Part shown: one piece after another, positions 1-6,057 of the stretch
Layout of the letters: every line of letters starts with the position of its first letter
How positions within the stretch are numbered: position 1 is the stretch's first letter
NCBI GenBank assembly: GCA_945871455.1
Contig: CAMBXJ010000228.1
Location: 1-7,129, forward strand
Length of the DNA: 7,129 nt
Direction: 5' to 3'
Source: Asaia bogorensis
GTDB lineage: Bacteria; Pseudomonadota; Alphaproteobacteria; Acetobacterales; Acetobacteraceae
The notes under the pieces: generated by a model
Told to the model about the DNA's origin: nothing
What the model saw: only the letters and a program-made list of their open reading frames with translations
Databases searched by the model: none
Made by a program: the position numbers and the translations under genes

Positions 1-234
1 TTCGACCGGGTTTTGACCCGGCTGACCACCGTCGGCGGCATCTACCTCGTCGTCATCTGTCTGTTGCCGGAGATTCTGATCTCCAATTACGGGGTCCCGT
101 TCTATTTCGGCGGCACGTCGATCCTGATCGTGGTGTCGGTGACCATGGACACCGTGACCCAAGTGCAGTCTCATCTGCTCGCACATCAATATGAAGGCCT
201 CATCCGTAAGGCACGTGTGAAGGGACGTCGGTGA
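1..234 (+). CDS. secY: Protein translocase subunit SecY, C-terminal end (5' partial)
   Basis: This is the last 77 codons of SecY, the central pore subunit of the SecYEG inner-membrane protein translocase; the start lies before the window. The frame opens at base 1 and ends at TGA 232-234. Visible are a hydrophobic segment (about residues 12-26 of the fragment), the near-invariant VPFYFGGTS motif at about residues 36-44, and the last transmembrane segment ([11 protein letters not shown]). A basic cytosolic tail follows, with the typical [18 protein letters not shown] pattern that contacts the ribosome/SecA side. All of this matches the end of E. coli SecY closely. The TGA overlaps the GTG start of adk by four bases, so the two are very probably translationally coupled, as in many alphaproteobacterial spc-type clusters. 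No truncation other than the window edge is seen. Confidence 0.97.
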   Translation, partial: FDRVLTRLTTVGGIYLVVICLLPEILISNYGVPFYFGGTSILIVVSVTMDTVTQVQSHLLAHQYEGLIRKARVKGRR

Positions 235-890
235 ATCTGATCCTTCTGGGCCCGCCTGGCGCGGGCAAGGGCACACAGGCGCAACGCCTCCAGACCCTGC
301 ACGGGATCGCCCAGATCTCCACGGGCGACATGCTGCGCGCGGAAGTCGCGGCCGGGTCCGATGTGGGCAAGGAAGCCAAGGCGGTCATGGAGGCCGGGAA
401 GCTGGTCTCCGATGGGATCATCATCCGCATGCTCGGGAACCGAATCGATCAGCCGGATTGCGCCAAGGGTTTCATCCTGGACGGTTTCCCGCGGACCGTG
501 CCGCAAGCGGCGGCGCTGGACGTGCTGCTCGCGCAAAAGGGCCTGCGGCTGAACGCGGTGATTGAGCTGATGGTCGACGACAACGCGCTTGTCGATCGTG
601 TCGGCGGTCGGTTTTCCTGTGCCAAGTGCCGCACCGGCTACCACGATACGTTCAAGAAGACCGTGGTTCCGGGTGTGTGCGATGTCTGTGGCTCGCAGGA
701 GTTCACCCGGCGCGCCGATGACAACCGGGAGACCGTGAAGGCTCGGCTTGACGAATATCATCGTCAGACGGCACCGATCCTGCCGCATTATGCGGCTCAA
801 GGCATGCTGCGGGCGGTCGATGGCATGGCGCCGATCGACACGGTGGCGCGTCAGATCGACGCGATCCTGTCCCGCCAGTCCGCGAACTGA
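231..890 (+). CDS. adk: Adenylate kinase, long form with Cys4 (zinc-type) LID
   Basis: Adenylate kinase catalyses ATP + AMP to 2 ADP in the cytosol. The 219-residue product shows the P-loop GPPGAGKGT at residues 7-15, the AMP-binding region TGDMLR (31-36), DGFPRT (84-89), and the arginine-rich [12 protein letters not shown] segment (161-172). The LID domain is the long type, with cysteines at 130, 133, 150 and 153 as two CxxC pairs; in this family such a quartet usually binds a structural zinc. The E. coli enzyme lacks these cysteines. The start is GTG at 231, overlapping the secY stop (GTGA). A Shine-Dalgarno-like AAGGGA sits at 220-225 inside the last secY codons. No later start would keep the P-loop strand. 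A 261-bp gap with its own promoter separates it from rpsM. Confidence 0.98.
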   Translation: MNLILLGPPGAGKGTQAQRLQTLHGIAQISTGDMLRAEVAAGSDVGKEAKAVMEAGKLVSDGIIIRMLGNRIDQPDCAKGFILDGFPRTVPQAAALDVLLAQKGLRLNAVIELMVDDNALVDRVGGRFSCAKCRTGYHDTFKKTVVPGVCDVCGSQEFTRRADDNRETVKARLDEYHRQTAPILPHYAAQGMLRAVDGMAPIDTVARQIDAILSRQSAN

Positions 891-1015
891 CCGTCGACGG
901 GGCTTGCAAACCGTTGCGCAGACTTGGGTTTTCGCCGTCGGGTCCTGTACATGGGCAACGGGGTGCTATTCACGTCTCGCAGGCAAAATCCCGCCCAATA
1001 CACGCCAAAGACTCG

Positions 1016-1043
1016 TTGACTCTGGCGCGTTGCCGACTATAGT
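1016..1043 (+). promoter_or_regulatory. Strong sigma70-type promoter driving rpsM-rpsK-rpoA-rplQ
   Basis: A -35 box TTGACT (1016-1021) and a -10 box TATAGT (1038-1043) are separated by 16 bp. The expected transcription start is near 1050, about 100 nt before rpsM. The discriminator after the -10 is entirely G/C (1044-1050), a feature that in well-studied bacteria accompanies stringent (ppGpp/DksA) control of ribosomal promoters; its role here is inferred. The direct repeat GACTC (1010-1014 and 1019-1023) and an inverted pair CGCCA (1003-1007)/TGGCG (1023-1027) flank the -35 box and may be incidental. The promoter implies that the alpha-type genes are transcribed independently of secY-adk, at least in part. 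Confidence 0.75.
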
Positions 1044-1049
1044 CCCGCG

Positions 1050-1151
1050 CTCCGGCGCAGCCCCATGTGGGTTGGCGCCGCTTGTGCGCATTCCAGTCCT
1101 TCGGGGCAGTTAACGGTCTGGTGACTGCATCAGACGACAGGAGAGTCGAGC
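1050..1151 (+). promoter_or_regulatory. Structured 5' leader of rpsM, candidate ribosomal-protein autoregulatory element
   Basis: Three consecutive hairpins can be drawn by eye. (1) CGGCGC (1053-1058) pairs with GCGCCG (1075-1080), extended by AGCCC (1059-1063) with GGGTT (1069-1073), G1074 bulged and loop CATGT. (2) GTCC (1096-1099) pairs with GGGC (1104-1107) around a UUCG tetraloop. (3) GTCTGGTG (1116-1123) pairs with CATCAGAC (1128-1135), one G-U pair, around loop ACTG. The third ends three bases before the Shine-Dalgarno AGGAG (1139-1143), which sits 8 nt before the GTG start. The ACTG loop plus C1128 is complementary to GCAGT at 1106-1110, so a pseudoknot is possible. E. coli has an S4-binding pseudoknot at the same place (alpha operon leader), but homology to it is not shown here. 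Confidence 0.45.
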
Positions 1152-1529
1152 GTGGCGCGTATTGCCGGCGTGAACATCCCGACGAACAAGCGAGTGACCA
1201 TCGGGCTCCGCTACATCTACGGTATCGGCCCGACCAAGGCCGCCGAGATCTGCGGGAAGCTCGGTATCCCTGACGACAGGCGGGTCAACCAACTGTCCGA
1301 TGATGAGGTCCTCAAGATCCGCGAACTGATCGACCGAGACTATCGCGTCGAAGGCGATCTGCGGCGTGAAGTCGCGATGAACATCAAGCGACTGATGGAC
1401 CTGGGCTGCTATCGCGGCCTGCGCCATCGTCGTGGCCTCCCGGTTCGTGGCCAGCGCACGCATACCAATGCGCGCACCCGCAAGGGCAAGGCCGTCGCGA
1501 TCGCCGGCAAGAAGAAAGTGACGAAGTAA
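1152..1529 (+). CDS. rpsM: 30S ribosomal protein S13
   Basis: S13 is a small-subunit head protein that contacts 16S rRNA, the P-site tRNA and, across bridges B1a/B1b, the large subunit. The 125-residue product starts with the standard [10 protein letters not shown] and carries the helix-two-turn-helix region [13 protein letters not shown] (about 22-34). The diagnostic [22 protein letters not shown] signature lies near the C-terminus (about residues 91-112), followed by a lysine-rich tail that reaches the P site. Length is normal for the family. GTG at 1152 is the start; it is preceded by AGGAG at 1139-1143 and gives the canonical N-terminus. It is the first gene after the promoter at 1016-1043. 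A 78-bp gap leads to rpsK, holding only a small five-pair hairpin (1529-1542) just after the stop and the rpsK ribosome-binding site. Confidence 0.99.
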   Translation: MARIAGVNIPTNKRVTIGLRYIYGIGPTKAAEICGKLGIPDDRRVNQLSDDEVLKIRELIDRDYRVEGDLRREVAMNIKRLMDLGCYRGLRHRRGLPVRGQRTHTNARTRKGKAVAIAGKKKVTK

Positions 1530-1607
1530 CCCGACCACGGGTCTCGTCGAAGGTTTATCGCCGTCCGGTCCCCGGTTCGGTGAGCAGTTGGAGCAGGATC
1601 AAGTATC

Positions 1608-2000
1608 ATGGCGAAACCCGCCGCGGCTCGCCCGCGCCGCAAGGAGCGCAAGAATATTATTGCAGGGGTCGCGCATGTCGCCGCCACTTTCAATAATACC
1701 GTGATTACCATTACCGACGCGCAAGGCAATGCGATCGCGTGGTCATCCGCCGGCAGCCAGGGGTTCAAGGGCAGCCGCAAGTCCACACCCTACGCCGCGC
1801 AGGTCGCGGCCGAGGATGCCGGACGCAAGGCACGCGAACATGGCATGGAGACCTTGGAAATCGAGGTCAGCGGCCCCGGCTCCGGACGGGAGAGCGCGTT
1901 GCGCGCTTTGCAGGCCGTCGGCTTCTCGGTCTCGGCGATCCGCGACATGACGCCGATCCCCCATAACGGATGCCGCCCGCGCAAGCGCCGCCGCGTCTGA
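1608..2000 (+). CDS. rpsK: 30S ribosomal protein S11
   Basis: S11 is a 30S platform protein that binds 16S rRNA near the 690/720 loops and helps form the mRNA exit/Shine-Dalgarno cleft. The 130-residue product shows the family landmarks: [18 protein letters not shown] (about 20-37), [19 protein letters not shown] (about 47-65), [14 protein letters not shown] (about 88-101) and the terminal [16 protein letters not shown]. The basic extremes and length are normal. The ATG at 1608 has AGGA at 1595-1598, nine bases upstream. A short stretch (about 1651-1720) uses several ATT and AAT codons in a gene block that otherwise prefers ATC and AAC. The next gene is rpoA after 100 bp; rpsD, which lies here in E. 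coli, is absent. Confidence 0.99.
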   Translation: MAKPAAARPRRKERKNIIAGVAHVAATFNNTVITITDAQGNAIAWSSAGSQGFKGSRKSTPYAAQVAAEDAGRKAREHGMETLEIEVSGPGSGRESALRALQAVGFSVSAIRDMTPIPHNGCRPRKRRRV

Positions 2001-2008
2001 TCGTCCAC

Positions 2009-2090
2009 TTCCCGCCGCACAACCGTGCGGGAACCGGCGATGTGCCACTGTCTACGGGACATGGACCGCACCGTTAAGCGGTCCGAAAGG
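2009..2090 (+). promoter_or_regulatory. Two hairpins and ribosome-binding site upstream of rpoA
   Basis: The 100-bp rpsK-rpoA spacer contains two inverted repeats. The first can fold as CCGCAC (2015-2020) with GTGCGG (2025-2030), loop AACC, or alternatively with TTCCCG (2009-2014) against CGGGAA (2028-2033). The second is a perfect seven-pair stem, GGACCGC (2063-2069) with GCGGTCC (2078-2084), loop of eight bases. It stops one base before the Shine-Dalgarno AAAGG (2086-2090), ten bases upstream of ATG 2101. Neither is followed by a T-run, so they are unlikely to be terminators. They may instead tune rpoA translation or protect processed mRNA ends; this is inference. Confidence 0.45.
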
Positions 2091-2100
2091 TATTGGTTGC

Positions 2101-3132
2101 ATGAGGCAGAGCGCAGTCATTCAGAGAAATTGGCAATCTCTGATCAAGCCCGAAAAACTCGAGGTCGAGCCAGGCGCTGATCCGGCGCGGGTTGCCACGA
2201 TCGTCGCCGAACCGCTGGAACGCGGCTTCGGCATGACCCTCGGTAATGCGATCCGGCGCATCCTGCTGTCCTCCCTGCAGGGCGCCGCCGTCACGGCGGT
2301 CCAGATCGACGGCGTGCTGCATGAATTCAGCAGCATTCCCGGCGTGCGGGAAGACGTCACCGACATCGTGCTGAATATCAAGCAACTCGCCCTGCGGATG
2401 CACGGGGAAGGGCCGAAGCGCATGACCCTGACCGCGACCGGGCCGGGCGAAGTGCGGGCCGGCCAGATCCAGGCAGGCCACGATATCGACATCATGAACC
2501 CCGAACTTGTCATCTGCACGCTCGATGACGGCGTGAAGCTCGGGATGGAGTTCACGGTCAATCTCGGCAAGGGCTACCAGCCCTCCGGTGTCAACCGGCC
2601 GGAAGATGCGCCGATCGGGCTGATCCCGGTCGATAGCATCTATTCCCCGGTACGCCGCGTGTCCTATCGCGTCGATCAGACCCGTGTCGGTCAGGTCACC
2701 GACTATGACAAGCTGCTGCTGACGGTGGAAACCAACGGCGCGGTCACGCCGGAAGACGCCGTCGCTCTCGCCGCGCGGATCCTGCAGGACCAGTTCCAGC
2801 TCTTCATCAACTTCGATGAGCCGCAACAGATCCGCGCCGAGGAGCCGCAAGACGACCTGCCGTTCAATCGCAATCTGCTGCGCAAGGTCGATGAACTCGA
2901 ACTGTCGGTCCGTAGCGCGAACTGCCTGAAGAACGACAACATCGTCTATATCGGCGACCTGGTGCAGAAGAGCGAACAGGAGATGCTGCGCACCCCGAAT
3001 TTCGGGCGCAAATCCCTGAACGAAATCAAGGAAGTGCTCACCTCCATGGGACTGTCCTTGGGCATCAGCGTGCCGGGATGGCCGCCGGAAAACATCGAAG
3101 ACCTGGCAAAACGGCTGGAAGAGCCGTTCTAG
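2101..3132 (+). CDS. rpoA: DNA-directed RNA polymerase alpha subunit
   Basis: RpoA dimerises to nucleate RNA polymerase assembly and its C-terminal domain contacts UP elements and activators. The 343-residue protein has the N-terminal assembly domain (about 9-240), with [15 protein letters not shown] at 9-23, the [21 protein letters not shown] block at 39-59, and [11 protein letters not shown] at 111-121. A short acidic/proline linker (about 239-254) leads to the C-terminal domain (about 258-322). The DNA-binding set is intact: VRSANCL at 270-276 (R271, equivalent to E. coli R265; N274), GDLVQ at 285-289 and the GRKSLNEIK helix at 302-310. The ATG at 2101 follows AAAGG by ten bases; it adds about six residues before the usual IQRNW start, and no closer standard start codon lies in frame. 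rplQ follows after 20 bp. Confidence 0.99.
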   Translation: MRQSAVIQRNWQSLIKPEKLEVEPGADPARVATIVAEPLERGFGMTLGNAIRRILLSSLQGAAVTAVQIDGVLHEFSSIPGVREDVTDIVLNIKQLALRMHGEGPKRMTLTATGPGEVRAGQIQAGHDIDIMNPELVICTLDDGVKLGMEFTVNLGKGYQPSGVNRPEDAPIGLIPVDSIYSPVRRVSYRVDQTRVGQVTDYDKLLLTVETNGAVTPEDAVALAARILQDQFQLFINFDEPQQIRAEEPQDDLPFNRNLLRKVDELELSVRSANCLKNDNIVYIGDLVQKSEQEMLRTPNFGRKSLNEIKEVLTSMGLSLGISVPGWPPENIEDLAKRLEEPF

Positions 3133-3152
3133 ACGGGTAAGGGGACTCAACC

Positions 3153-3578
3153 ATGCGTCACGGGGTAGCCGGCCGGAAGCTCGGCGTTACATCCACTCAC
3201 CGGCTCGCCATGTTCCGGAACATGGCCACCGCATTGATCAAGCACGAGCAGATCACCACCACACTGCCCAAAGCGAAGGAGCTTCGGCCGGTGGCGGAAA
3301 AGCTGATCACCCTGGGCAAGAAGGGTGGCCTCGCGAACCGGCGGTTGGCCTATGCCGAACTTCGTGACGATGTCATCGTCGGCAAGCTGTTCGGCACATT
3401 GGCCGAACGCTACCGGACTCGGGCGGGTGGCTATACCCGCGTTCTGAAGGCTGGAATCCGCTATGGTGATGCGGCCGATATGGCGGTCATCGAATTGATC
3501 GACCGCGATCCCGGCGCGAAGGGTCTCGACAGCGGCCCGGTGCAGGACAAGGTGCAAGACGATACGACGGAGGATTGA
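3153..3578 (+). CDS. rplQ: 50S ribosomal protein L17
   Basis: L17 is a large-subunit protein near the nascent-peptide exit tunnel. The 141-residue product begins with the classic [20 protein letters not shown] and continues through [33 protein letters not shown], both hallmarks of the family. [26 protein letters not shown] lies at about 90-115. The last 25 residues form an acidic tail (ending DDTTED) that is longer than in E. coli but usual for alphaproteobacteria. The ATG at 3153 is preceded by AAGGGG at 3139-3144. It lies 20 bp after rpoA and is almost certainly cotranscribed; the terminator 28 bp after its stop closes the operon. Confidence 0.99.
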   Translation: MRHGVAGRKLGVTSTHRLAMFRNMATALIKHEQITTTLPKAKELRPVAEKLITLGKKGGLANRRLAYAELRDDVIVGKLFGTLAERYRTRAGGYTRVLKAGIRYGDAADMAVIELIDRDPGAKGLDSGPVQDKVQDDTTED

Positions 3579-3605
3579 GCAATCCGCCTGGGTGACGATC
3601 GCGAA

Positions 3606-3631
3606 AGGGCGGAGGCACATCCGCCCTCTTT
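3606..3631 (+). terminator. Rho-independent terminator after rplQ
   Basis: A perfect eight-pair GC-rich stem, AGGGCGGA (3606-3613) with TCCGCCCT (3620-3627), encloses the loop GGCACA and is followed by CTTT (3628-3631). The T-run is short, but the stem can be lengthened by A3604-A3605 pairing with T3629-T3630 if C3628 is bulged. Its position 28 bp past the rplQ stop, at the end of the ribosomal block and facing converging genes, supports the call. Confidence 0.8.
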
Positions 3632-3651
3632 GCTGTACAAGCGCTCCCGAA

Positions 3652-3708
3652 CGCATGACCGCGCGGAACGAAAGACCCATGCGGTAATCCAACGCACCGG
3701 TCTGCGTT
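3652..3708. repeat. Two further inverted repeats in the convergent spacer
   Basis: CGCATG (3652-3657) and CATGCG (3678-3683) form a six-pair inverted repeat with a 20-base interior that itself contains the palindrome CCGCGCGG. AACGCA (3691-3696) and TGCGTT (3703-3708) form another six-pair stem with loop CCGGTC. Neither has a T-run on either strand. They lie between the two facing terminators, and no gene is visible in this spacer. Confidence 0.4.
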
Positions 3709-3715
3709 GAAGATC

Positions 3716-3746
3716 AAAAGCGGTTCCAGGCGACCTGAATCCGCTT
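3716..3746 (-). terminator. Rho-independent terminator after the rutA-like gene
   Basis: Read on the minus strand, the stem AAGCGG...CCGCTT (plus-strand 3741-3746 with 3718-3723) is extended inward by TTCAGG pairing with CCTGGAA, one bulge on each side and a three-base loop: about twelve pairs in all. It runs straight into TTTTGATCTT. The stem begins at the last base of the gene's TGA stop, so the two-gene minus-strand unit ends sharply here. Confidence 0.75.
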
Positions 3747-4828
3747 CAGCCAGCCCCGACCAGCGCTTGCCGACACGTCATCAGCGGCAGCACATAACGT
3801 CCGAAATTATCGATCCCCGTCACGAATTCGTCGAAGCTCAGCATCACCCCGTCCACCCCCTGGATCGAACCCAACTCGTCCAGCATGCCCGCTATCGACG
3901 CGTAGGATCCAACCAGGACGCCGCCCACCGACGGTAAACGCTGGGTCCCGAAGGTCTTGCGCTTGTTAGGGCCGGCAAACGGATCGCGAGTCGGGTCGTC
4001 CTCGGCCTGCGCTTCCCGCCAGGCGATCGCCTCCAGGTCGATCCCATCCTTGTAGTGCTCCCACTTTGCCATGGCCGCCGCGTCGGTTTCGTCGGCGATC
4101 ACCATGATCGACACCAACGCGTTGCAGGTGCGTCCGGTCTCCTTGGTCGCGGCCACCAGGCGGGACACGCTTTGGCCAACCGCTTCGGGCATGTTCACCC
4201 CGAAGCTGGAGCAGAAATTGTAGTCGGCATGTTGTGCGGCATAGCGCGTGCCGGCATCGCTCTGGGCCGCGCAGATGATGGAAACTTTTGCGGTCGGCAG
4301 CGGCAGGCACCGGCAATCGTCCATCTGGAAGAAGTCGCCCTTGAAATCGGATCGGCCGGTTTCCCAAAGCTGCTGCATGATGGTCACGTATTCGGTGCAA
4401 TATTCGTAGCGGCGGCGATAATGCTCCGATCCCGGCCAGATCCCCATCTGCGCGTATTCCCGGCGCTGCCAGCCGGACACGATGTTGATGCCAAACCGCC
4501 CCTTGGAGATGCTGTCGATCGTCACCGCCATGCGCGCGGTCAGTGGCGGCGGCATCGTCAGCACGGCGCAGGTGGCGAACAGCTTGATCCGCTCGGTCAC
4601 CGCGGCCAGGCCGGCCATCAGGGTGAAGGATTCCAGATTGTAGTCCCAGAATTCCGATTTGCCGCCGAAGCCGTGCAGTTTGATCATCGACAGCGCGAAG
4701 TCGAACCCATAAGCCTCCGCCGTCCGCACAACCGTCCGGTTCAGCTCGAAGCTCGGCTTGTATTGCGGGGACGTGGTGGAAATCAGCCAGCCATTGTTGC
4801 CGATCGGGATGAACACGCCGAGTTGCAC
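3746..4828 (-). CDS. rutA: RutA-family pyrimidine monooxygenase-like LLM flavin oxidoreductase
   Basis: E. coli RutA is an FMN-dependent luciferase-like enzyme that uses O2 to open the uracil or thymine ring between N3 and C4. This 360-residue protein follows remembered E. coli RutA almost without gaps over its first 210 residues: GVFIPIGNNGWLIST (4-18), FDFALSMIKLHGFGGKSEFW (42-61), NLESFTLMAGLAAVT (64-78), GRFGINIVSGW (110-120), YAQMGIWPG (125-133), SDFKGDFFQMDDCR (160-173) and ICAAQSDAG (185-193). Positions annotated as FMN contacts in RutA (49-50, N115, E124, R140-Y141, S190) are all occupied by the expected residues. LVGSYASIAGMLDE (305-318) and the SFDEF segment are also conserved. Residues about 272-302 differ strongly from RutA, so the substrate could differ. 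The start is GTG at 4828 with CAGGAG six bases upstream. It lies 37 bp after a LuxA-like gene; no rutB, C, D, E, F, G or rutR is present. Confidence 0.82.
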   Translation of the reverse strand: MQLGVFIPIGNNGWLISTTSPQYKPSFELNRTVVRTAEAYGFDFALSMIKLHGFGGKSEFWDYNLESFTLMAGLAAVTERIKLFATCAVLTMPPPLTARMAVTIDSISKGRFGINIVSGWQRREYAQMGIWPGSEHYRRRYEYCTEYVTIMQQLWETGRSDFKGDFFQMDDCRCLPLPTAKVSIICAAQSDAGTRYAAQHADYNFCSSFGVNMPEAVGQSVSRLVAATKETGRTCNALVSIMVIADETDAAAMAKWEHYKDGIDLEAIAWREAQAEDDPTRDPFAGPNKRKTFGTQRLPSVGGVLVGSYASIAGMLDELGSIQGVDGVMLSFDEFVTGIDNFGRYVLPLMTCRQALVGAG

Positions 4829-4865
4829 CGCCCGCTCCTGTCAAAAATGTGATTGGTCGCCTGGT

Positions 4866-5939
4866 TCAGGGCGTATCCTGGAATGCTGGCATGACCTGCT
4901 CTCCGAACCGGCGCATCGATGCCATGTTGGCGGCATGGCTCATGTCGCCGAAGCCGGTCTGGCAGAGCAGATGCCGCACCCCGACATCGCGCAATTCCGC
5001 CACCTGCTCGCGGACCCGGGCCGGGGACCCGTAGAGACACCCGCTTTCCAGCATGAACGCCAGGGCCTCGGGATCACCCACCGACGGGTTGGTCCAGGCG
5101 TTCAGATTGATCGGGTCGACCCGGAAATCGGCGGGATTATGCGCGTCCCGGACATGCATCATGTGGGACCGTGTGTGCAGCAGCAGGTCCGACAGCTCAT
5201 CCTCGGCCTGGGCATCTGAATCCGCGACATAGACATTGCGCCAGAGCGCGCTTTGCGCCAGCAGACGCGTGCGGGTTGCCTCGTCGTGACCGCCCGCTTC
5301 CAGCCCGGCCGCGTAAAGCTGCCACCGCTCCTTGATGCGCCCCACCGGTAGCCGGGAGGTCAGAATGGGAATCCCGCGGCGACCGCAATCGGTGAACGAT
5401 CCGGGGGAAATCACACTGCGCCACAGCGGTGGCCCTGGAAGCTGGATGGGCCGGGGCCGGATTTCCGGGACATGGACCTTGTAATATTTGCCTTCGTAGG
5501 TGAGCGGCGCTTCCTGCCAGGCGCGTTGCAGGATGTCGATCGATTCCTCCATGCGCTCGCGGCTGTCGTCGCTGCGCAGTCCGTGGCCGACGAATTCATA
5601 CTCATTATAGACGGTGCCCTTGCCGACCCCGACATCGATCCGGCCTTTGCTGAGGTTGTCCAGCAGCGCCAGTTGCACGGCGAGACGGACCGGATGATGG
5701 AACGGCATCTGCACGACCGCGAAGCCGATGCGGATGCGCTCGGTCCGCATGCAGAGCGCGGCGGCGAACAGCAGCGCGTCGTTGTAGACGCTTTCGCCGG
5801 TGAAATAATGCTCGGTCAGCCAGACATCGGCGAAGCCCAGTTTCTCGGCGAAGCAGACCTGGTCGATCTGCTGGTCGATGCGAATGGCATCTTCCGCGGG
5901 GGACGGCGACAGGGCCAAGGTCAGCCATCCGAACTGCAT
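4866..5939 (-). CDS. LuxA-like LLM class flavin-dependent oxidoreductase
   Basis: This is a 357-residue single-domain (beta/alpha)8 luciferase-like monooxygenase that should use reduced FMN and O2 on an organic substrate; the substrate cannot be read from sequence. Family marks are AEKLGFADVWLTEHYF (31-46), VVQMPFHHPVRLAVQLALLD (75-94), NLSKGRIDVGVGKGTVYNEYEFVGHG (95-120), GSPARVREQVAELRDVGVRHLLCQ (304-327) and the GDMSH segment with a terminal EQVMPAF. The EH at 43-44 matches the position of catalytic H44 in LuxA, whereas the LuxA reactive cysteine (C106) appears to be glycine here. ATG at 5939 is preferred because GGGAGAG lies seven bases before it; an in-frame GTG at 5954 would start inside that site's flank and add five residues. 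It is probably cotranscribed with the rutA-like gene. A flavin reductase partner is not in the window. Confidence 0.85.
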   Translation of the reverse strand: MQFGWLTLALSPSPAEDAIRIDQQIDQVCFAEKLGFADVWLTEHYFTGESVYNDALLFAAALCMRTERIRIGFAVVQMPFHHPVRLAVQLALLDNLSKGRIDVGVGKGTVYNEYEFVGHGLRSDDSRERMEESIDILQRAWQEAPLTYEGKYYKVHVPEIRPRPIQLPGPPLWRSVISPGSFTDCGRRGIPILTSRLPVGRIKERWQLYAAGLEAGGHDEATRTRLLAQSALWRNVYVADSDAQAEDELSDLLLHTRSHMMHVRDAHNPADFRVDPINLNAWTNPSVGDPEALAFMLESGCLYGSPARVREQVAELRDVGVRHLLCQTGFGDMSHAANMASMRRFGEQVMPAFQDTP

Positions 5940-6057
5940 CACACACTCTCCCACCGATCCAGGGGCGATCCTGGCGCGGATATCCCCGGTGCGGCAAGCC
6001 CCTGGTGGCTCCCTGGTGACGACGATCCCCCGCCGGAATGGCTTGGTCAGGCCGGTG
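5940..6057. other. mscL to LuxA-like intergenic spacer
   Basis: The 118-bp spacer contains no gene. It shows an inverted repeat CCAGG (5959-5963)/CCTGG (5970-5974), the eight-base palindrome GGATATCC (5978-5985) and a direct repeat CCCTGGTG (6000-6007 and 6011-6018). There is no convincing terminator for mscL and no clear sigma70 promoter for the oxidoreductase genes, so readthrough from mscL cannot be excluded. The Shine-Dalgarno of the LuxA-like gene is at 5946-5952. Confidence 0.4.

Noticed and set aside
186..800. 204-codon minus-strand frame opposite adk
   Set aside because: Arg/His-rich antisense shadow of adk.
891..940. Possible terminator after adk (palindrome CCGTCGACGG at 891-900, CCGTCG again at 935-940)
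   Set aside because: The palindrome has no loop and the longer pairing would need a loop of more than 30 bases; no T-run follows.
2000..2101. Missing rpsD between rpsK and rpoA as evidence of deletion
   Set aside because: Absence of rpsD at this place is the normal arrangement in Alphaproteobacteria, and no remnant is visible.
2074..3150. 358-codon open frame antisense to rpoA
   Set aside because: It mirrors rpoA codon by codon in high-GC DNA, shows no recognisable domain and overlaps a certain essential gene completely.
4055..4852. 265-codon plus-strand frame opposite the rutA-like gene
   Set aside because: Shadow frame with His/Gly/Arg-rich, low-complexity composition and no ribosome-binding site; the minus-strand gene is clearly real.
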